From Actinomycetota bacterium (GTDB lineage Bacteria; Actinomycetota; Acidimicrobiia; Acidimicrobiales; Poriferisodalaceae): a DNA stretch of 64,000 nt. A program made the translations under genes and the position numbers. Below the pieces are notes generated by a model, which was not told the DNA's origin, did no database searches, and saw only the letters and a list, made by a program, of their open reading frames with translations. The stretch lies in the NCBI GenBank assembly GCA_014238065.1, contig JABABU010000034.1:1-64000 (forward strand). The letters are read 5' to 3'. This document shows, in pieces, positions 35,837-44,988 of this stretch (positions are counted from its first letter, which is position 1; each line of letters opens with the position of its first letter).

Positions 35837-37510
35837 TCAGGTGGTTCCCGCCTCAATCGGAACACCTCCGAGCACTGTCCCCCACACCTCGATGTCTCTG
35901 AGTCGCATCGGGTCGATCTCCAGTGGATCTTCGGCCAGCACCGCGAAGTCGGCGAACTTTCCCGCCTCGATCGAGCCGACGAGGTGGTCCATCTTGATCT
36001 GGAACGCAGCCCCGAGAGTGATCGCGTACAGCGCGTCGACAACCGAGATCTTCTCGAACTCACCAAGGGTGTCACCCGATGGAGTGACACGGTTCACGGC
36101 GCACCACGCCACGTGCAACGACCCGAGGGGCGTGACACCGGCGTCACTGTGGATCGAGAACGAGACACCTTCGCGAAGCGCGGTCGCGCAAGCATCCATG
36201 CCACGCGCCCGTTCGTGGCCCATGGTGAAGTCGCGATGCTGATCACCCCAGTACCAAAGGTGATTGGTGAAGATGTTGGCGCACATGCCGAGGGCCTTCA
36301 TTCGCCTGTACTGCGCCGACTTCGTGAGCTGACAATGCTGCACCGTGTGGCGATGATCCCAGCGAGGATGCCGCTCGAGGACCTCCTCGACCGCGTCCAG
36401 GTATGCCTCTGTTGCTTCATCGCCGTTGCAGTGGCAGTGAACGGTGAGACCCTTTTCGTGGTAGGCCATCAGCACATCGGCGATCTGGTCGGGGGCGGTG
36501 AGCCAGATGCCGTTGCCTGGATGCCCTGCGGGCGGGTCGATGTAATAGGGCCAGCTGACCCGAGCGGTGAAGCCCTGGATCGAACCGTCGAGGAACAACT
36601 TCACCACGCCGTAATGCAGCTTGTCGGTTCCCTCCGACTTCATCTCGGCTGCTACTGCTGCGAGTTCCGTCGGAATCGATGGTCGATCGCGAGGAACAGA
36701 TGCGGCTCGGACCACCCTGGTCGGGAAACCCGGGTCTTCCACGATCGATGACCACAACTCGTTGTCAGCAGCATCGAGCGGGCCGCTGGCGAGGTCGATC
36801 ACGGTTGTGTGGCCGGTGTTGACGGCTTCTCTTCCGAAGTTCCAGATCGCGTCCGGGTGAGCGCGAGCCGCGAGCATCACCGCCTGAGCCTCGGTGGCGA
36901 GCTGCATCGCCGGAGGCTCCTGCAACTCCCCGTTGGGTTCACCGTCGACGTCCTTGTCGACGCCAGGCGTCGTTGAGTCTCTGGTGATGCCCTCGCGCTC
37001 CATGAGCGCGGAATTCACGGTGGCGAGATGGCCACTCGCGTGTTGGATGAAGATGGGCCGTGTCACCGATACCTCGTCGAGATGACGCCCGTACATCCGC
37101 TCACCTTCGAAGTACAGCGGATCGACTCCTCTCCCGACGAGCACTTCATCCTCAGCAGCACCATCGGCCCGCATTGCCTCATCGGCTTCCTTCAGGCGAC
37201 CGACGACCTCAGCGATGCTCTGACAACCCGGAATGATCTGCCCATTCGGCGCCATGCGGTCGAAGTAGCCGACGTAGGGCATGGCCCAGATCATCCCGGA
37301 CATCGCGTGGCAGTGAGCCTCCACCAGCCCCGGCATGAGCACCCTGTCCTCGAATCGGGTATCGACGGTGTGATCTCCCCAGGCGGCAAGTTCGTCGACG
37401 GTTCCGACGCCGAGAATCCGTCCGTCTCGCACCGCGACCGCCGATCCCTCAGGATTGGCCGGATTCATCGTGATGATCTTTTTCGCCGTATAGATGGTGG
37501 TCTTCGACAT
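35837..37510 (-). CDS. Amidohydrolase family 3 (YtcJ-like) protein, paralogue 3
   Basis: 557 residues, the same length and layout as the two paralogues upstream of the MFS gene. Metal motif His66-Cys-His68 (GLVEAHCHAM); lysine segment GVVKLFLDGSIQG; VHCHCNGDEA; TVQHCQLTK; SIHSDAGVTP. The start is ATG at 37510 after AGGGGGAAGCG; the open frame to 37732 lies in the ClC gene and is not used. It is 46 bp after the ClC gene and is followed by an SDR gene. The HSDAGVTP change (Pro to Gly) relative to paralogues 1 and 2 is near the last metal ligand and may mark a different specificity. Confidence 0.87.
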   Translation of the reverse strand: MSKTTIYTAKKIITMNPANPEGSAVAVRDGRILGVGTVDELAAWGDHTVDTRFEDRVLMPGLVEAHCHAMSGMIWAMPYVGYFDRMAPNGQIIPGCQSIAEVVGRLKEADEAMRADGAAEDEVLVGRGVDPLYFEGERMYGRHLDEVSVTRPIFIQHASGHLATVNSALMEREGITRDSTTPGVDKDVDGEPNGELQEPPAMQLATEAQAVMLAARAHPDAIWNFGREAVNTGHTTVIDLASGPLDAADNELWSSIVEDPGFPTRVVRAASVPRDRPSIPTELAAVAAEMKSEGTDKLHYGVVKLFLDGSIQGFTARVSWPYYIDPPAGHPGNGIWLTAPDQIADVLMAYHEKGLTVHCHCNGDEATEAYLDAVEEVLERHPRWDHRHTVQHCQLTKSAQYRRMKALGMCANIFTNHLWYWGDQHRDFTMGHERARGMDACATALREGVSFSIHSDAGVTPLGSLHVAWCAVNRVTPSGDTLGEFEKISVVDALYAITLGAAFQIKMDHLVGSIEAGKFADFAVLAEDPLEIDPMRLRDIEVWGTVLGGVPIEAGTT

Positions 37511-37556
37511 CGCTTCCCCCTCGGTCGACACAAACTGCGTACCGGACCGTCTCATG

Positions 37557-39308
37557 TCATGGGTTGTCGCGCAAATCTCCATCGGAGAGGGCCCGGGCGC
37601 TCTCCTGTTCATAGGCCCTGACGATGGCGAAACGGGTGGCAACACCGAGCAGTCGTTCGTTCCAGTCCACGACGGGAAGGAAGTCGATCGATGCATCTTC
37701 CAGCATCTCCATCCCCTGTTCGAGGGAGTCACTCGGATGAGCTATCGGCATCGACCGGTCAGCGAGCGCCCTGATCTCGGTGATCGATGAGTCGCCGTTT
37801 CGCGCCGCCTCGTAGATGGCATCACGCGAAACCACGCACAGCAACGAACGATCCCCCGCTACGCCGATCACGTATTCCTCGGAGCTCCAGTCGAGCTGAT
37901 CGGACACGACGGTGGGATGAGTGCTGGCGAGCACGGCCAGGTACTTGGCTTCGGCAGCACGAGTCAGACTGATCGTCTCCATCAGGTTCTGATCGCGTTC
38001 AGGATCGAAGTTCACGCGCTTGCGGATCAACTTCTCCATGTAGATCGACTCGCGCTTGAGCGCCGAGTAGGCCACTGTCGACACTGCACACGCGGTCATG
38101 AGCGGCATGATCAGGTCGAAGTCGTTGGTCATCTCGAACACCATGAAAATACTCGCCATCGGTGCCTGTGCTGCGGCGGCAAACACCGCAGCCATCCCGA
38201 CGACGGCATATGCGCCTTGCTGCTCGGCAACCCCGGGAAACAGCTCGTGAACGAGACTTCCGTATGCCGACCCGAGAAACGCACCGATGAACAGTGAAGG
38301 AGAGAAGACGCCACCGGATCCGCCGGATCCAAGCGTGAACGAGGTGGCGATCGCCTTGCCAACGAGAAGCAGCAACACCGTGACGATGGCGATGTTGCCT
38401 GCGAGGGCCTTGTCGATGCCACCGATACCCGACCCGAGGACGTCGACCGAGGCGACACCGATTCCGCCGACGACCAAGGCGCCGAGCGCCGGCTTCAGGT
38501 CGCCGAGAATTTCGAGCGCCTCGAATCGATCCTCGACGTAGTACAAGAGCCGGACGAAGCCGAGTGCAACGAGCGCTGCAAGCAGCCCAAGAGCCCCGTA
38601 CAAGACCAGTTCCATCGGATGTTCCAGCTTGAACGGCTCGACTGTCAGCACTGGGTCATCGCTGACGAGAACTCGCCACACGGCATTGGCGGTGACTGCC
38701 GAGATCACAACCGTCGAGAATCCGCGCGCCGTGAACGACCGTAAGATGACCTCGAGCGCGAAGAACACCCCAGCCAACGGGGCATTGAAGATGGCCGCCA
38801 CTCCAGCGGCGGCGCCGGCAGCGACATAGGTGCTTCGCCGCCGGTCAGACATCTTGAACGGCCGAGAGATGAGCGAGCCGAGCGTTGAACCAATCTGCAC
38901 GATCGGACCCTCTCGGCCCGCCGATCCTCCGGATCCGATCGTGATTGCCGACGCGAGTGCTTTCACAGAAGCGACGCGAGGTCGGATCCGCCCGCCTTTG
39001 GTCTGGACTGCTTCCATTACCTCGGGAACACCGTGGCCCTTGGCCTCGCTCGCGACCCGGAACACGAGGGGCCCCACGAGCAGTGCACCGACCACTACGG
39101 GGACCATCACCGCGGCGTCGCCGATGGTTCCCTCCAACGCGTGGGTGATCTCGTCGAAACCATCGGACACGACCTCGATGAGCTCGTGGAACCCAACCGC
39201 GGCCAGGCCGCCGAAGAGTCCGATGGCAATCGCCAAAAGGGCGAACAGTTGGTTCTCGGAAGGTCGGAGTTTGCGAAGAGATCGAATAAGCCGAGCGCGG
39301 CGCGTCAT
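37557..39308 (-). CDS. ClC-family chloride channel/antiporter with CBS domains
   Basis: A membrane protein of 583 residues that moves chloride, possibly in exchange for protons. The selectivity-filter segments are present: GHGVPEV (about 92), GREGPIVQIGS with the gating glutamate (about 130), and GSGGSGGVFSPSLFIGAFLG (about 330). The last ~130 residues form a CBS pair (ALADRSMPIAHPSD and ATRFAIV segments), a common cytoplasmic regulatory module. The start is ATG at 39308. It precedes amidohydrolase paralogue 3 by 46 bp on the same strand; a functional link is not evident. Confidence 0.9.
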   Translation of the reverse strand: MTRRARLIRSLRKLRPSENQLFALLAIAIGLFGGLAAVGFHELIEVVSDGFDEITHALEGTIGDAAVMVPVVVGALLVGPLVFRVASEAKGHGVPEVMEAVQTKGGRIRPRVASVKALASAITIGSGGSAGREGPIVQIGSTLGSLISRPFKMSDRRRSTYVAAGAAAGVAAIFNAPLAGVFFALEVILRSFTARGFSTVVISAVTANAVWRVLVSDDPVLTVEPFKLEHPMELVLYGALGLLAALVALGFVRLLYYVEDRFEALEILGDLKPALGALVVGGIGVASVDVLGSGIGGIDKALAGNIAIVTVLLLLVGKAIATSFTLGSGGSGGVFSPSLFIGAFLGSAYGSLVHELFPGVAEQQGAYAVVGMAAVFAAAAQAPMASIFMVFEMTNDFDLIMPLMTACAVSTVAYSALKRESIYMEKLIRKRVNFDPERDQNLMETISLTRAAEAKYLAVLASTHPTVVSDQLDWSSEEYVIGVAGDRSLLCVVSRDAIYEAARNGDSSITEIRALADRSMPIAHPSDSLEQGMEMLEDASIDFLPVVDWNERLLGVATRFAIVRAYEQESARALSDGDLRDNP

Positions 39309-39384
39309 GTCTCGATTTCCATGATCACTGCTCGCCGCTCCGTCCCTTGGACCGGACAGTAGTCGGTGACGTGGAGGTCGATGT

Positions 39385-41280
39385 TCAGACCAGGCTGTCG
39401 CGCCAACTCTGGTGCAGGGCGGCGTACTCGCCGTCGGCAGCGACGAGTCCAGCAGGAGATCCGTCTTCGATCACGCGCCCTGCATCGATGATGAGGACTC
39501 GATCGGCGATCTCGACCGTGCTGAGCCGGTGAGCGATGATCAACGCCGTTCTGTCGGCCAGCAATGTCTGCAGCGCCTGCTGGACAAGTCGCTCGGAGGG
39601 AACGTCGAGTGACGACGTTGCCTCGTCCAGAATGAGAATTGCAGGATCGGCGAGGAAAGCTCTCGCGAAAGCAACCAGCTGCCGCTGGCCCGCCGACAGA
39701 CGCGCACCCTTCTGGTGAACGTCAGAGTCGTAACCGTTCGGAAGCCGCTCGATGAAGGTGTCGGCACCGATGGCGGCGGCAGCGGCCTTGATGTCCTCAC
39801 GACTGGCGTCGGGTCGACCGAGTGCAATGTTGTCAGCCACCGTTCCGGTGAACAGAAAGTTCTCCTGGGTGACCGTGCTGACTGCCCGTCGTAGGTCGGC
39901 GTCGCTGAGATCGCGGACGTCGATGTCATCGATGGCGACCGTGCCGGTGGTGGGGTCCCAGAAACGAGCGAGCAGTCGCGCCAGTGTCGTCTTGCCAGCC
40001 CCGGTCGCGCCGACCACCGCGATCGTTTGTCCACTGGGTATCTCGAGATCGAGTTCGTGCAGCACGACGCGCTCGTCGTAGCCGAACTCGACGCTTTCGA
40101 ACGTCACCCTGCCAGCTGCATTCGCAAGCCCGACAGGCTCAGGCGACGGGGGAACGTCGGACGGTTCAGCGAGCACACCGGCGTGCTTCTCGAGCGACGC
40201 ACTTGCTGCCTGGAACAAGTTGTAGAACTCGCTGAGTTCCTGCATGGGCTCGAAGAAGCGGCGCAGGTACAGCAGGAACGCCGCAAGGACACCGACGGTG
40301 ATGTCACCATCGATCGCCCTATAGCCGCCGTACAACAACACGGAGGCTGTCGTGAGACGGCCGAGGATCTGCACGGTCGGGCCAAAGGTCGCTGCGAGAC
40401 GGTTCGACCACATCTGCGCTTCTTGGTACCGGTTGCTCAGACGCCCGAAGATCTCCTGGTTCCTATGCTCACGCCTGAACGTGTGCACGGCCTGGATGCC
40501 ACCGAGGCTCTCGACGAAATGCACGATGACGAGCGCGACCGCTTCCCTGGTGGCTCTATAGGCGTGCTCGCTGTGATTTCTGAACCACCGGGTGGCAAGC
40601 ATGAGCAACGGGAAGACCGCGAGCGCGACCAGTGCGAGTTGAAGGTCGATGATGACCAGCACGACACCGATGCCACCGATCAGGAGTCCGGAGCTGATGA
40701 GGCTGATGAGTCCGTGCCCGAGCAGTTCGCCGATGGCTTCGACGTCTGAGGTCTGACGGGAGATCACCCTCCCGCTGGTGTATCGCTCGTGGAAAGCCAT
40801 GCTCAGCGACTGAAAGTGAACGAAGAGCCTTCGTCGGATGTCGAGAACGATCTCCTGCCCGACCCGACCGGTGATCAGTAAGAACGCGTTGAAACAGACT
40901 GTGCCAAGAATCGTGATGGCAAAGAAAAGGATGACTGTTGTCAGCAGCGGCCGGAGTTCGCCGCTACCTCCGTCGAGCAACGGCGGAATTCCGTCGTCGA
41001 TGCCGCGCATGATGAGCCACGGACCGGCCAAGCGAGCTCCGATGTGAACCGCGATCAGCACCCCTGAGATGCCCAGCGCTGCTCTGTGCGGCTGCAGCAG
41101 CGACCCGAGCAGGGCACGGCTCCTGCTGCGAAGCAAGCCGGCGAGTCCACCACCGACCTCGTCCACATCCTCAGCCGCGACACCACGCCAGCCATCGACT
41201 TCCGCATCCCCGGTCAGGTCGAGGGGCCCTTCAGGATCGATCTCGGGGATCTGCTCGTCGTGTTGGTCGAACACGGTCAC
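39385..41280 (-). CDS. ABC exporter subunit, canonical ATPase site
   Basis: A fused permease-ATPase of 631 residues. A ~60-residue acidic N-terminus precedes six membrane helices (about 66-345). The ATPase domain has Walker A GATGAGKT at 424-431, the Q-loop in TVTQENFLF, signature LSAGQ at 528-532, Walker B with catalytic Glu553 (ILDEATSSLD), and the H-loop IIAHRLSTV. The GTG at 41280 overlaps the stop of the partner gene in GTGA. The pair forms a heterodimeric exporter in which this subunit supplies an intact catalytic glutamate. Confidence 0.92.
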   Translation of the reverse strand: MTVFDQHDEQIPEIDPEGPLDLTGDAEVDGWRGVAAEDVDEVGGGLAGLLRSRSRALLGSLLQPHRAALGISGVLIAVHIGARLAGPWLIMRGIDDGIPPLLDGGSGELRPLLTTVILFFAITILGTVCFNAFLLITGRVGQEIVLDIRRRLFVHFQSLSMAFHERYTSGRVISRQTSDVEAIGELLGHGLISLISSGLLIGGIGVVLVIIDLQLALVALAVFPLLMLATRWFRNHSEHAYRATREAVALVIVHFVESLGGIQAVHTFRREHRNQEIFGRLSNRYQEAQMWSNRLAATFGPTVQILGRLTTASVLLYGGYRAIDGDITVGVLAAFLLYLRRFFEPMQELSEFYNLFQAASASLEKHAGVLAEPSDVPPSPEPVGLANAAGRVTFESVEFGYDERVVLHELDLEIPSGQTIAVVGATGAGKTTLARLLARFWDPTTGTVAIDDIDVRDLSDADLRRAVSTVTQENFLFTGTVADNIALGRPDASREDIKAAAAAIGADTFIERLPNGYDSDVHQKGARLSAGQRQLVAFARAFLADPAILILDEATSSLDVPSERLVQQALQTLLADRTALIIAHRLSTVEIADRVLIIDAGRVIEDGSPAGLVAADGEYAALHQSWRDSLV

Positions 41281-43049
41281 GCCCCATCTCCGACCCGCGT
41301 CGCCTTGGAACCCTGAGCGCCGCTCTCGTCTGGTGTTTGGCTGAGGATGGCTTTGTAGGCCGCGTTGCGCTCGAGGAGATCGTGATGAGTGCCAGTGTCG
41401 ACGATCTTGCCCCCGTCGAGGAATGCGACCCTGTCAGCGAGTGCGACCGTCGAAGCTCGGTGGACAACGATGAGTGAGGTGCATTCGCGCAAGACCGGTC
41501 GGATGGCCTGCTCGACTTTGGCCTCGGTGTGAACATCGAGCGCCGACAGAGGATCGTCGAGGATCAGGAGTCGTGGCCGTGAGATTATGGCCCTCGCCAA
41601 AGCGAGCCGCTGGCGCTGGCCTCCGCTAAGCGAGAGCCCTTGCTCGCCTATCCGTGTGTCGAGACCCCATGGAAGTGATTCGACGAAGCTCGCTTGGGCT
41701 GCATCGAGCGCCCAGTCGACATCGGCATCAGTCGCTCCGGGATGCCCCATGAGGAGATTCTCTTTGACGCTGGCCGAAAAGAGCGTCGGTTCTTCGAAGG
41801 CGAACCCGATCTGGCGGCGAAGGCTCTCGACGCTGAGATCGCGCACGTCAGTGCCGTCGAGGGTGATTCTGCCCGCTGTCGGATCATAGAGACGGGCGAG
41901 CAGCGTAGCGATCGTGGTCTTTCCCGACCCGGTTGCTCCCACGAGGGCGAGCGTCTGCCCCGGCTCGATGACGAGGTCGACGCCGTCGAGAACCTCGCGA
42001 TCGCCAGTCGGATACCTGAACGAGACACCCTCGAGCCGCACGTGACCTTCTGCCACGTCGAGATGGAGCGAGTTCTCGTCGTCGGCGATGACAGGCTCGG
42101 TGTCGAACACCTCCCACACGCGGCCAGCCGACGTCTCCGCTTCCTCTGCCAAGGCCAGGATCCACGCCAGGGCCTCGATGGGCCACACGAGGATCAGCAC
42201 GTAGGTGACCATGGCGACGAGTCCACCGACACTGAGGCCACCAGACCCGACCACGAGCGCACCAAGAAGCAGAATCACGGCCAGCGTGATGTCGGGGATG
42301 GCTGTGAGAAGCCAGACGAAGCGTGTGTGCAGACGGATTCGACTGATGTGGGTGTTGAACAGCTCAGTGGCCTGCTCGTCGAATTGTTCGAAGGCACGAG
42401 GCCCCCGACCGAAGGCCTTGAGAACCCTGATGCCTCTCGCCCCCTCTTCGATGGTCGTCGTCAGGTCGCCCTGCAGATCCTGGATGCGACGCACGTATGT
42501 GAAGTACTGGCGCTCGAACCTTCGACTCAGGGTGAGGATCGGAACGGAGATAGAGACGACAAGAAGGCCAAGCCAGAAGTGGAGGGTGAGCAGCAGCCCG
42601 AAGATGACCAGAACCTCGGCGGTGAGGATGACCAGGAAAATCGCGCCGAAACCTGCGAAGCGGCGGATGATGCCCAGATCTGTGGTTGCCCTGCTCAGCA
42701 ACTGGCCGGACTGCCATTGATCGTGAAAGCCGATGTCGAGCTTCTGAAGATGCGCGTACAGGTCCGTTCTGATGTTGGCCTCGATGGTGGTCGAGAGGCG
42801 CGCCATCATGATCCGTCTGGTGAACGTCAGAGACGCCTCGAAGACCGCCAGGCCGACCGCGAGCAAGAACCACGGCACGACAGCGCCGTTGTCGCCATCG
42901 GTGATCGGACCGTCGATGACGGTCTTGGCGATGAGCGGGATCATCAGGGACGCGCTGATCGAGAGGATCGCCGACACCACGACGAAGACGATGTGTTTTC
43001 TGAACGGCCTGATGTACGGCCGTATACGCCAGAGCGCGCGATCCCGCAC
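41277..43049 (-). CDS. ABC exporter subunit, degenerate ATPase site
   Basis: The partner of the gene at 39385-41280; 590 residues with six membrane helices followed by an ATPase domain. Walker A GATGSGKT is at 371-378 and signature LSGGQ at 474-478. The position of the catalytic Glu after Walker B is Asp499 (LLILDDPLSALD), and the Q-loop glutamine is replaced (FAFEEPTLFS). The H-loop reads IVVHRASTV. Heterodimeric exporters of known type have one such weakened site, so the pair fits the asymmetric class. The GTG at 43049 is the start. The substrate is unknown. Confidence 0.92.
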   Translation of the reverse strand: MRDRALWRIRPYIRPFRKHIVFVVVSAILSISASLMIPLIAKTVIDGPITDGDNGAVVPWFLLAVGLAVFEASLTFTRRIMMARLSTTIEANIRTDLYAHLQKLDIGFHDQWQSGQLLSRATTDLGIIRRFAGFGAIFLVILTAEVLVIFGLLLTLHFWLGLLVVSISVPILTLSRRFERQYFTYVRRIQDLQGDLTTTIEEGARGIRVLKAFGRGPRAFEQFDEQATELFNTHISRIRLHTRFVWLLTAIPDITLAVILLLGALVVGSGGLSVGGLVAMVTYVLILVWPIEALAWILALAEEAETSAGRVWEVFDTEPVIADDENSLHLDVAEGHVRLEGVSFRYPTGDREVLDGVDLVIEPGQTLALVGATGSGKTTIATLLARLYDPTAGRITLDGTDVRDLSVESLRRQIGFAFEEPTLFSASVKENLLMGHPGATDADVDWALDAAQASFVESLPWGLDTRIGEQGLSLSGGQRQRLALARAIISRPRLLILDDPLSALDVHTEAKVEQAIRPVLRECTSLIVVHRASTVALADRVAFLDGGKIVDTGTHHDLLERNAAYKAILSQTPDESGAQGSKATRVGDGA

Positions 43050-43130
43050 AGGGGTCCCTCTGCTTCGATCGGGTACCCGACGAGCGTATCGACGGGATCA
43101 GGGCAGAGTTGACCAATTAGCCCCAAAGCC

Positions 43131-43874
43131 TCAGCTGTCCGGCGCGTCGTCTCCGGAAAACCTGTCGTCTCCGGTCAGCAATTCGAAGATCGACGTGCCA
43201 CAGATCGGATGGACCATCAGCTCCTGGGTGAGCTCCTCGGGAGGAATCTTGCTGATGTCGCCCCAGGCATCGTAGATGCACTGAGCGGTCTCTTGGGTCA
43301 GCTCAGGTGCCAACGCCTGGATGTTCAGCGGACCGAGAGCAGGATCGCTGCGATCGAAGCTGTATCCGCCCGGCGCCTGTCCGGCCGCGATCTCCGCATC
43401 AGTGCAGTTCCGGTCGATGAACTGCCCGATCAGTTCGACAGCGTCGACCATCGAGGCGTTGTCGAGACCTTCGGTGAGCGCATCGACGAACCCGGGGGCA
43501 GAGACATCGAACCCAAACTGTTCGTAGATCTGGGCGGTTGTCACAAAGCCAGCTCTGAGGTCTTCGATCGCTCCTGACAAATCACCAGGCGCGGCGGCGA
43601 GGAGTTCGGCGAAGTCGCTGTCGGCCTCGTCAAAGTATTGAGGGCTGAAATCGTTGAGCGACGCCGTGCCCTGAGCCTGCATGACTCGCGCCCCGACAAC
43701 GCAGAAGTCGCTGATGTCGTCTGTCGTCCGATCAACCGTCGTCGTTGGGGCCGTCGTTGGAGCGGCTGTTGTCGTGATGATCGTTGCCTCGTTGCCAGAA
43801 CTGCACGCTGCGGTCACAACGATGATGTACACGGCCGCAAGAATCCCGTTGCGATGTGGGCAGCGACGAATCAT
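43131..43874 (-). CDS. Putative lipoprotein of unknown function
   Basis: A 247-residue exported protein. The signal segment (about 10-23) ends in the lipobox VTAAC, giving lipid attachment at Cys24, followed by a Thr-rich linker (ITTTAAPTTAPTTTV). The mature part is acidic with four or five cysteines spread through it (FCVVGA, RNCTD, QCIYDAW, HPICGTS), possibly disulfide bonded. No family recognised. It is 81 bp upstream of the ABC exporter pair on the same strand, so a role linked to that exporter is possible. Confidence 0.75.
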   Translation of the reverse strand: MIRRCPHRNGILAAVYIIVVTAACSSGNEATIITTTAAPTTAPTTTVDRTTDDISDFCVVGARVMQAQGTASLNDFSPQYFDEADSDFAELLAAAPGDLSGAIEDLRAGFVTTAQIYEQFGFDVSAPGFVDALTEGLDNASMVDAVELIGQFIDRNCTDAEIAAGQAPGGYSFDRSDPALGPLNIQALAPELTQETAQCIYDAWGDISKIPPEELTQELMVHPICGTSIFELLTGDDRFSGDDAPDS

Positions 43875-43953
43875 CGCGTCAAACTACCTCTCCTTCGGCT
43901 ACTGGCTGGTGCACGGATTGCTATCGTCGCCACCACACCGAGGAGATTGCCCC

Positions 43954-44988
43954 ATGTCGATCGATTCATTCATTGCTGGCATGCCGAAGGCAGAGCTCCA
44001 CGTTCACCTCGAGGGAACCCTCGAACCAGCGATGCTTCTCCAGCTCGCAGCCAAAAACGGTGTCGAACTCGGCTTCGAGACCGAGGATGATGTCTGGGCC
44101 GCCCAGGACTACCCCGACCCTGCGCTCCCGCACTTCCTCGATTATCACCTGAAGTGCGTCCGAGTACTACAGGAGCCGGCTGACTTCGCAGCGGCAACGA
44201 AAGCATTCATCGAGACCTGTGCGGCGAACAACGTTCGTCACGTCGAAATCATGTTCGGGCCGATGGCCCACACGGTCCGCGGTGTCGAGTTCGGACCTAT
44301 GTTCGCGGCCATGGAACGAGCCCGATCTGACGCGTGCGCCGACACCGGTGTCAGCGCGCTGTGGATCATCTGCATCGATCGAGAGCACACGGCCGAAGAG
44401 GCCGAAGCGATGCTCGACGCGGCAGAGCCATATCGGCATCAGATCACGGGCCTTGGCCTCGCCTCCTACGAGGAGGGCAACCCACCGTCGAAGTTCGAGG
44501 ATGCTTACAGGAGGGCAAAGGACAGCGGTTACCGACTCACTGCACATTGTGACTGCGATCAGCGCGACTCGGTCGAGCACATTCGTCAATGTCTCGACGT
44601 ACTCGGCGTAGAGCGGATTGACCACGGCCTGCACGTGCTCGACGACAGCGGACTGTCCGAACGCGTCATCGCTGACAGGATCGCGCTCACGATGTGTACC
44701 ACTTGGCGACCGAGCGACCCCGAGCCGAGGCGTCTCAGAGCGGTGAAGACGATGCTGGACGCCGACATGCTGGTGAGCCTCAACACCGACGATCCTTCGG
44801 AGTTCGCGAGCCGACACATGACGCACATGGTCGCCGCTGTGCAACGAGTCGGCGGATACTCAGATGCCGACATGGTCGCGTTCGCAAGGAACGCGTTCGT
44901 CTCGTCGTGGGCGGACCGCGGCGACGTCGACGGTTGGTTGGCCGACCTCGATGCCTACGCCGACAGTGCGTCCTCGAGCCAGTCGTGA
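43954..44988 (+). CDS. Adenosine/adenine deaminase-family protein with unusual active site
   Basis: A 344-residue TIM-barrel hydrolase of the ADA family. The N-terminal zinc motif is His16-Val-His18-Leu-Glu-Gly, and the C-terminal Asp pair is Asp279-Asp280 in SLNTDDPSEF. The third metal His is His198. In adenosine deaminases it begins HAGE, with the proton-donating Glu three residues on; here the segment is His198-Cys-Asp-Cys-Asp-Gln, and the later GHG motif is RIDHG. The reaction may therefore differ from adenosine deamination. The ATG at 43954 follows GAGGAG. The upstream open frame to 43681 is antisense to the lipoprotein gene. It overlaps the convergent cobW gene by 34 bp. Confidence 0.8.
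   Translation: MSIDSFIAGMPKAELHVHLEGTLEPAMLLQLAAKNGVELGFETEDDVWAAQDYPDPALPHFLDYHLKCVRVLQEPADFAAATKAFIETCAANNVRHVEIMFGPMAHTVRGVEFGPMFAAMERARSDACADTGVSALWIICIDREHTAEEAEAMLDAAEPYRHQITGLGLASYEEGNPPSKFEDAYRRAKDSGYRLTAHCDCDQRDSVEHIRQCLDVLGVERIDHGLHVLDDSGLSERVIADRIALTMCTTWRPSDPEPRRLRAVKTMLDADMLVSLNTDDPSEFASRHMTHMVAAVQRVGGYSDADMVAFARNAFVSSWADRGDVDGWLADLDAYADSASSSQS

Noticed and set aside
34817-36751. 644-residue plus-strand frame opposite the SDR and amidohydrolase genes
   Set aside because: Spans two real minus-strand genes and their spacer; no domain content.
41694-43112. 472-residue plus-strand frame opposite the ABC exporter
   Set aside because: Antisense to a gene with complete ABC motifs.
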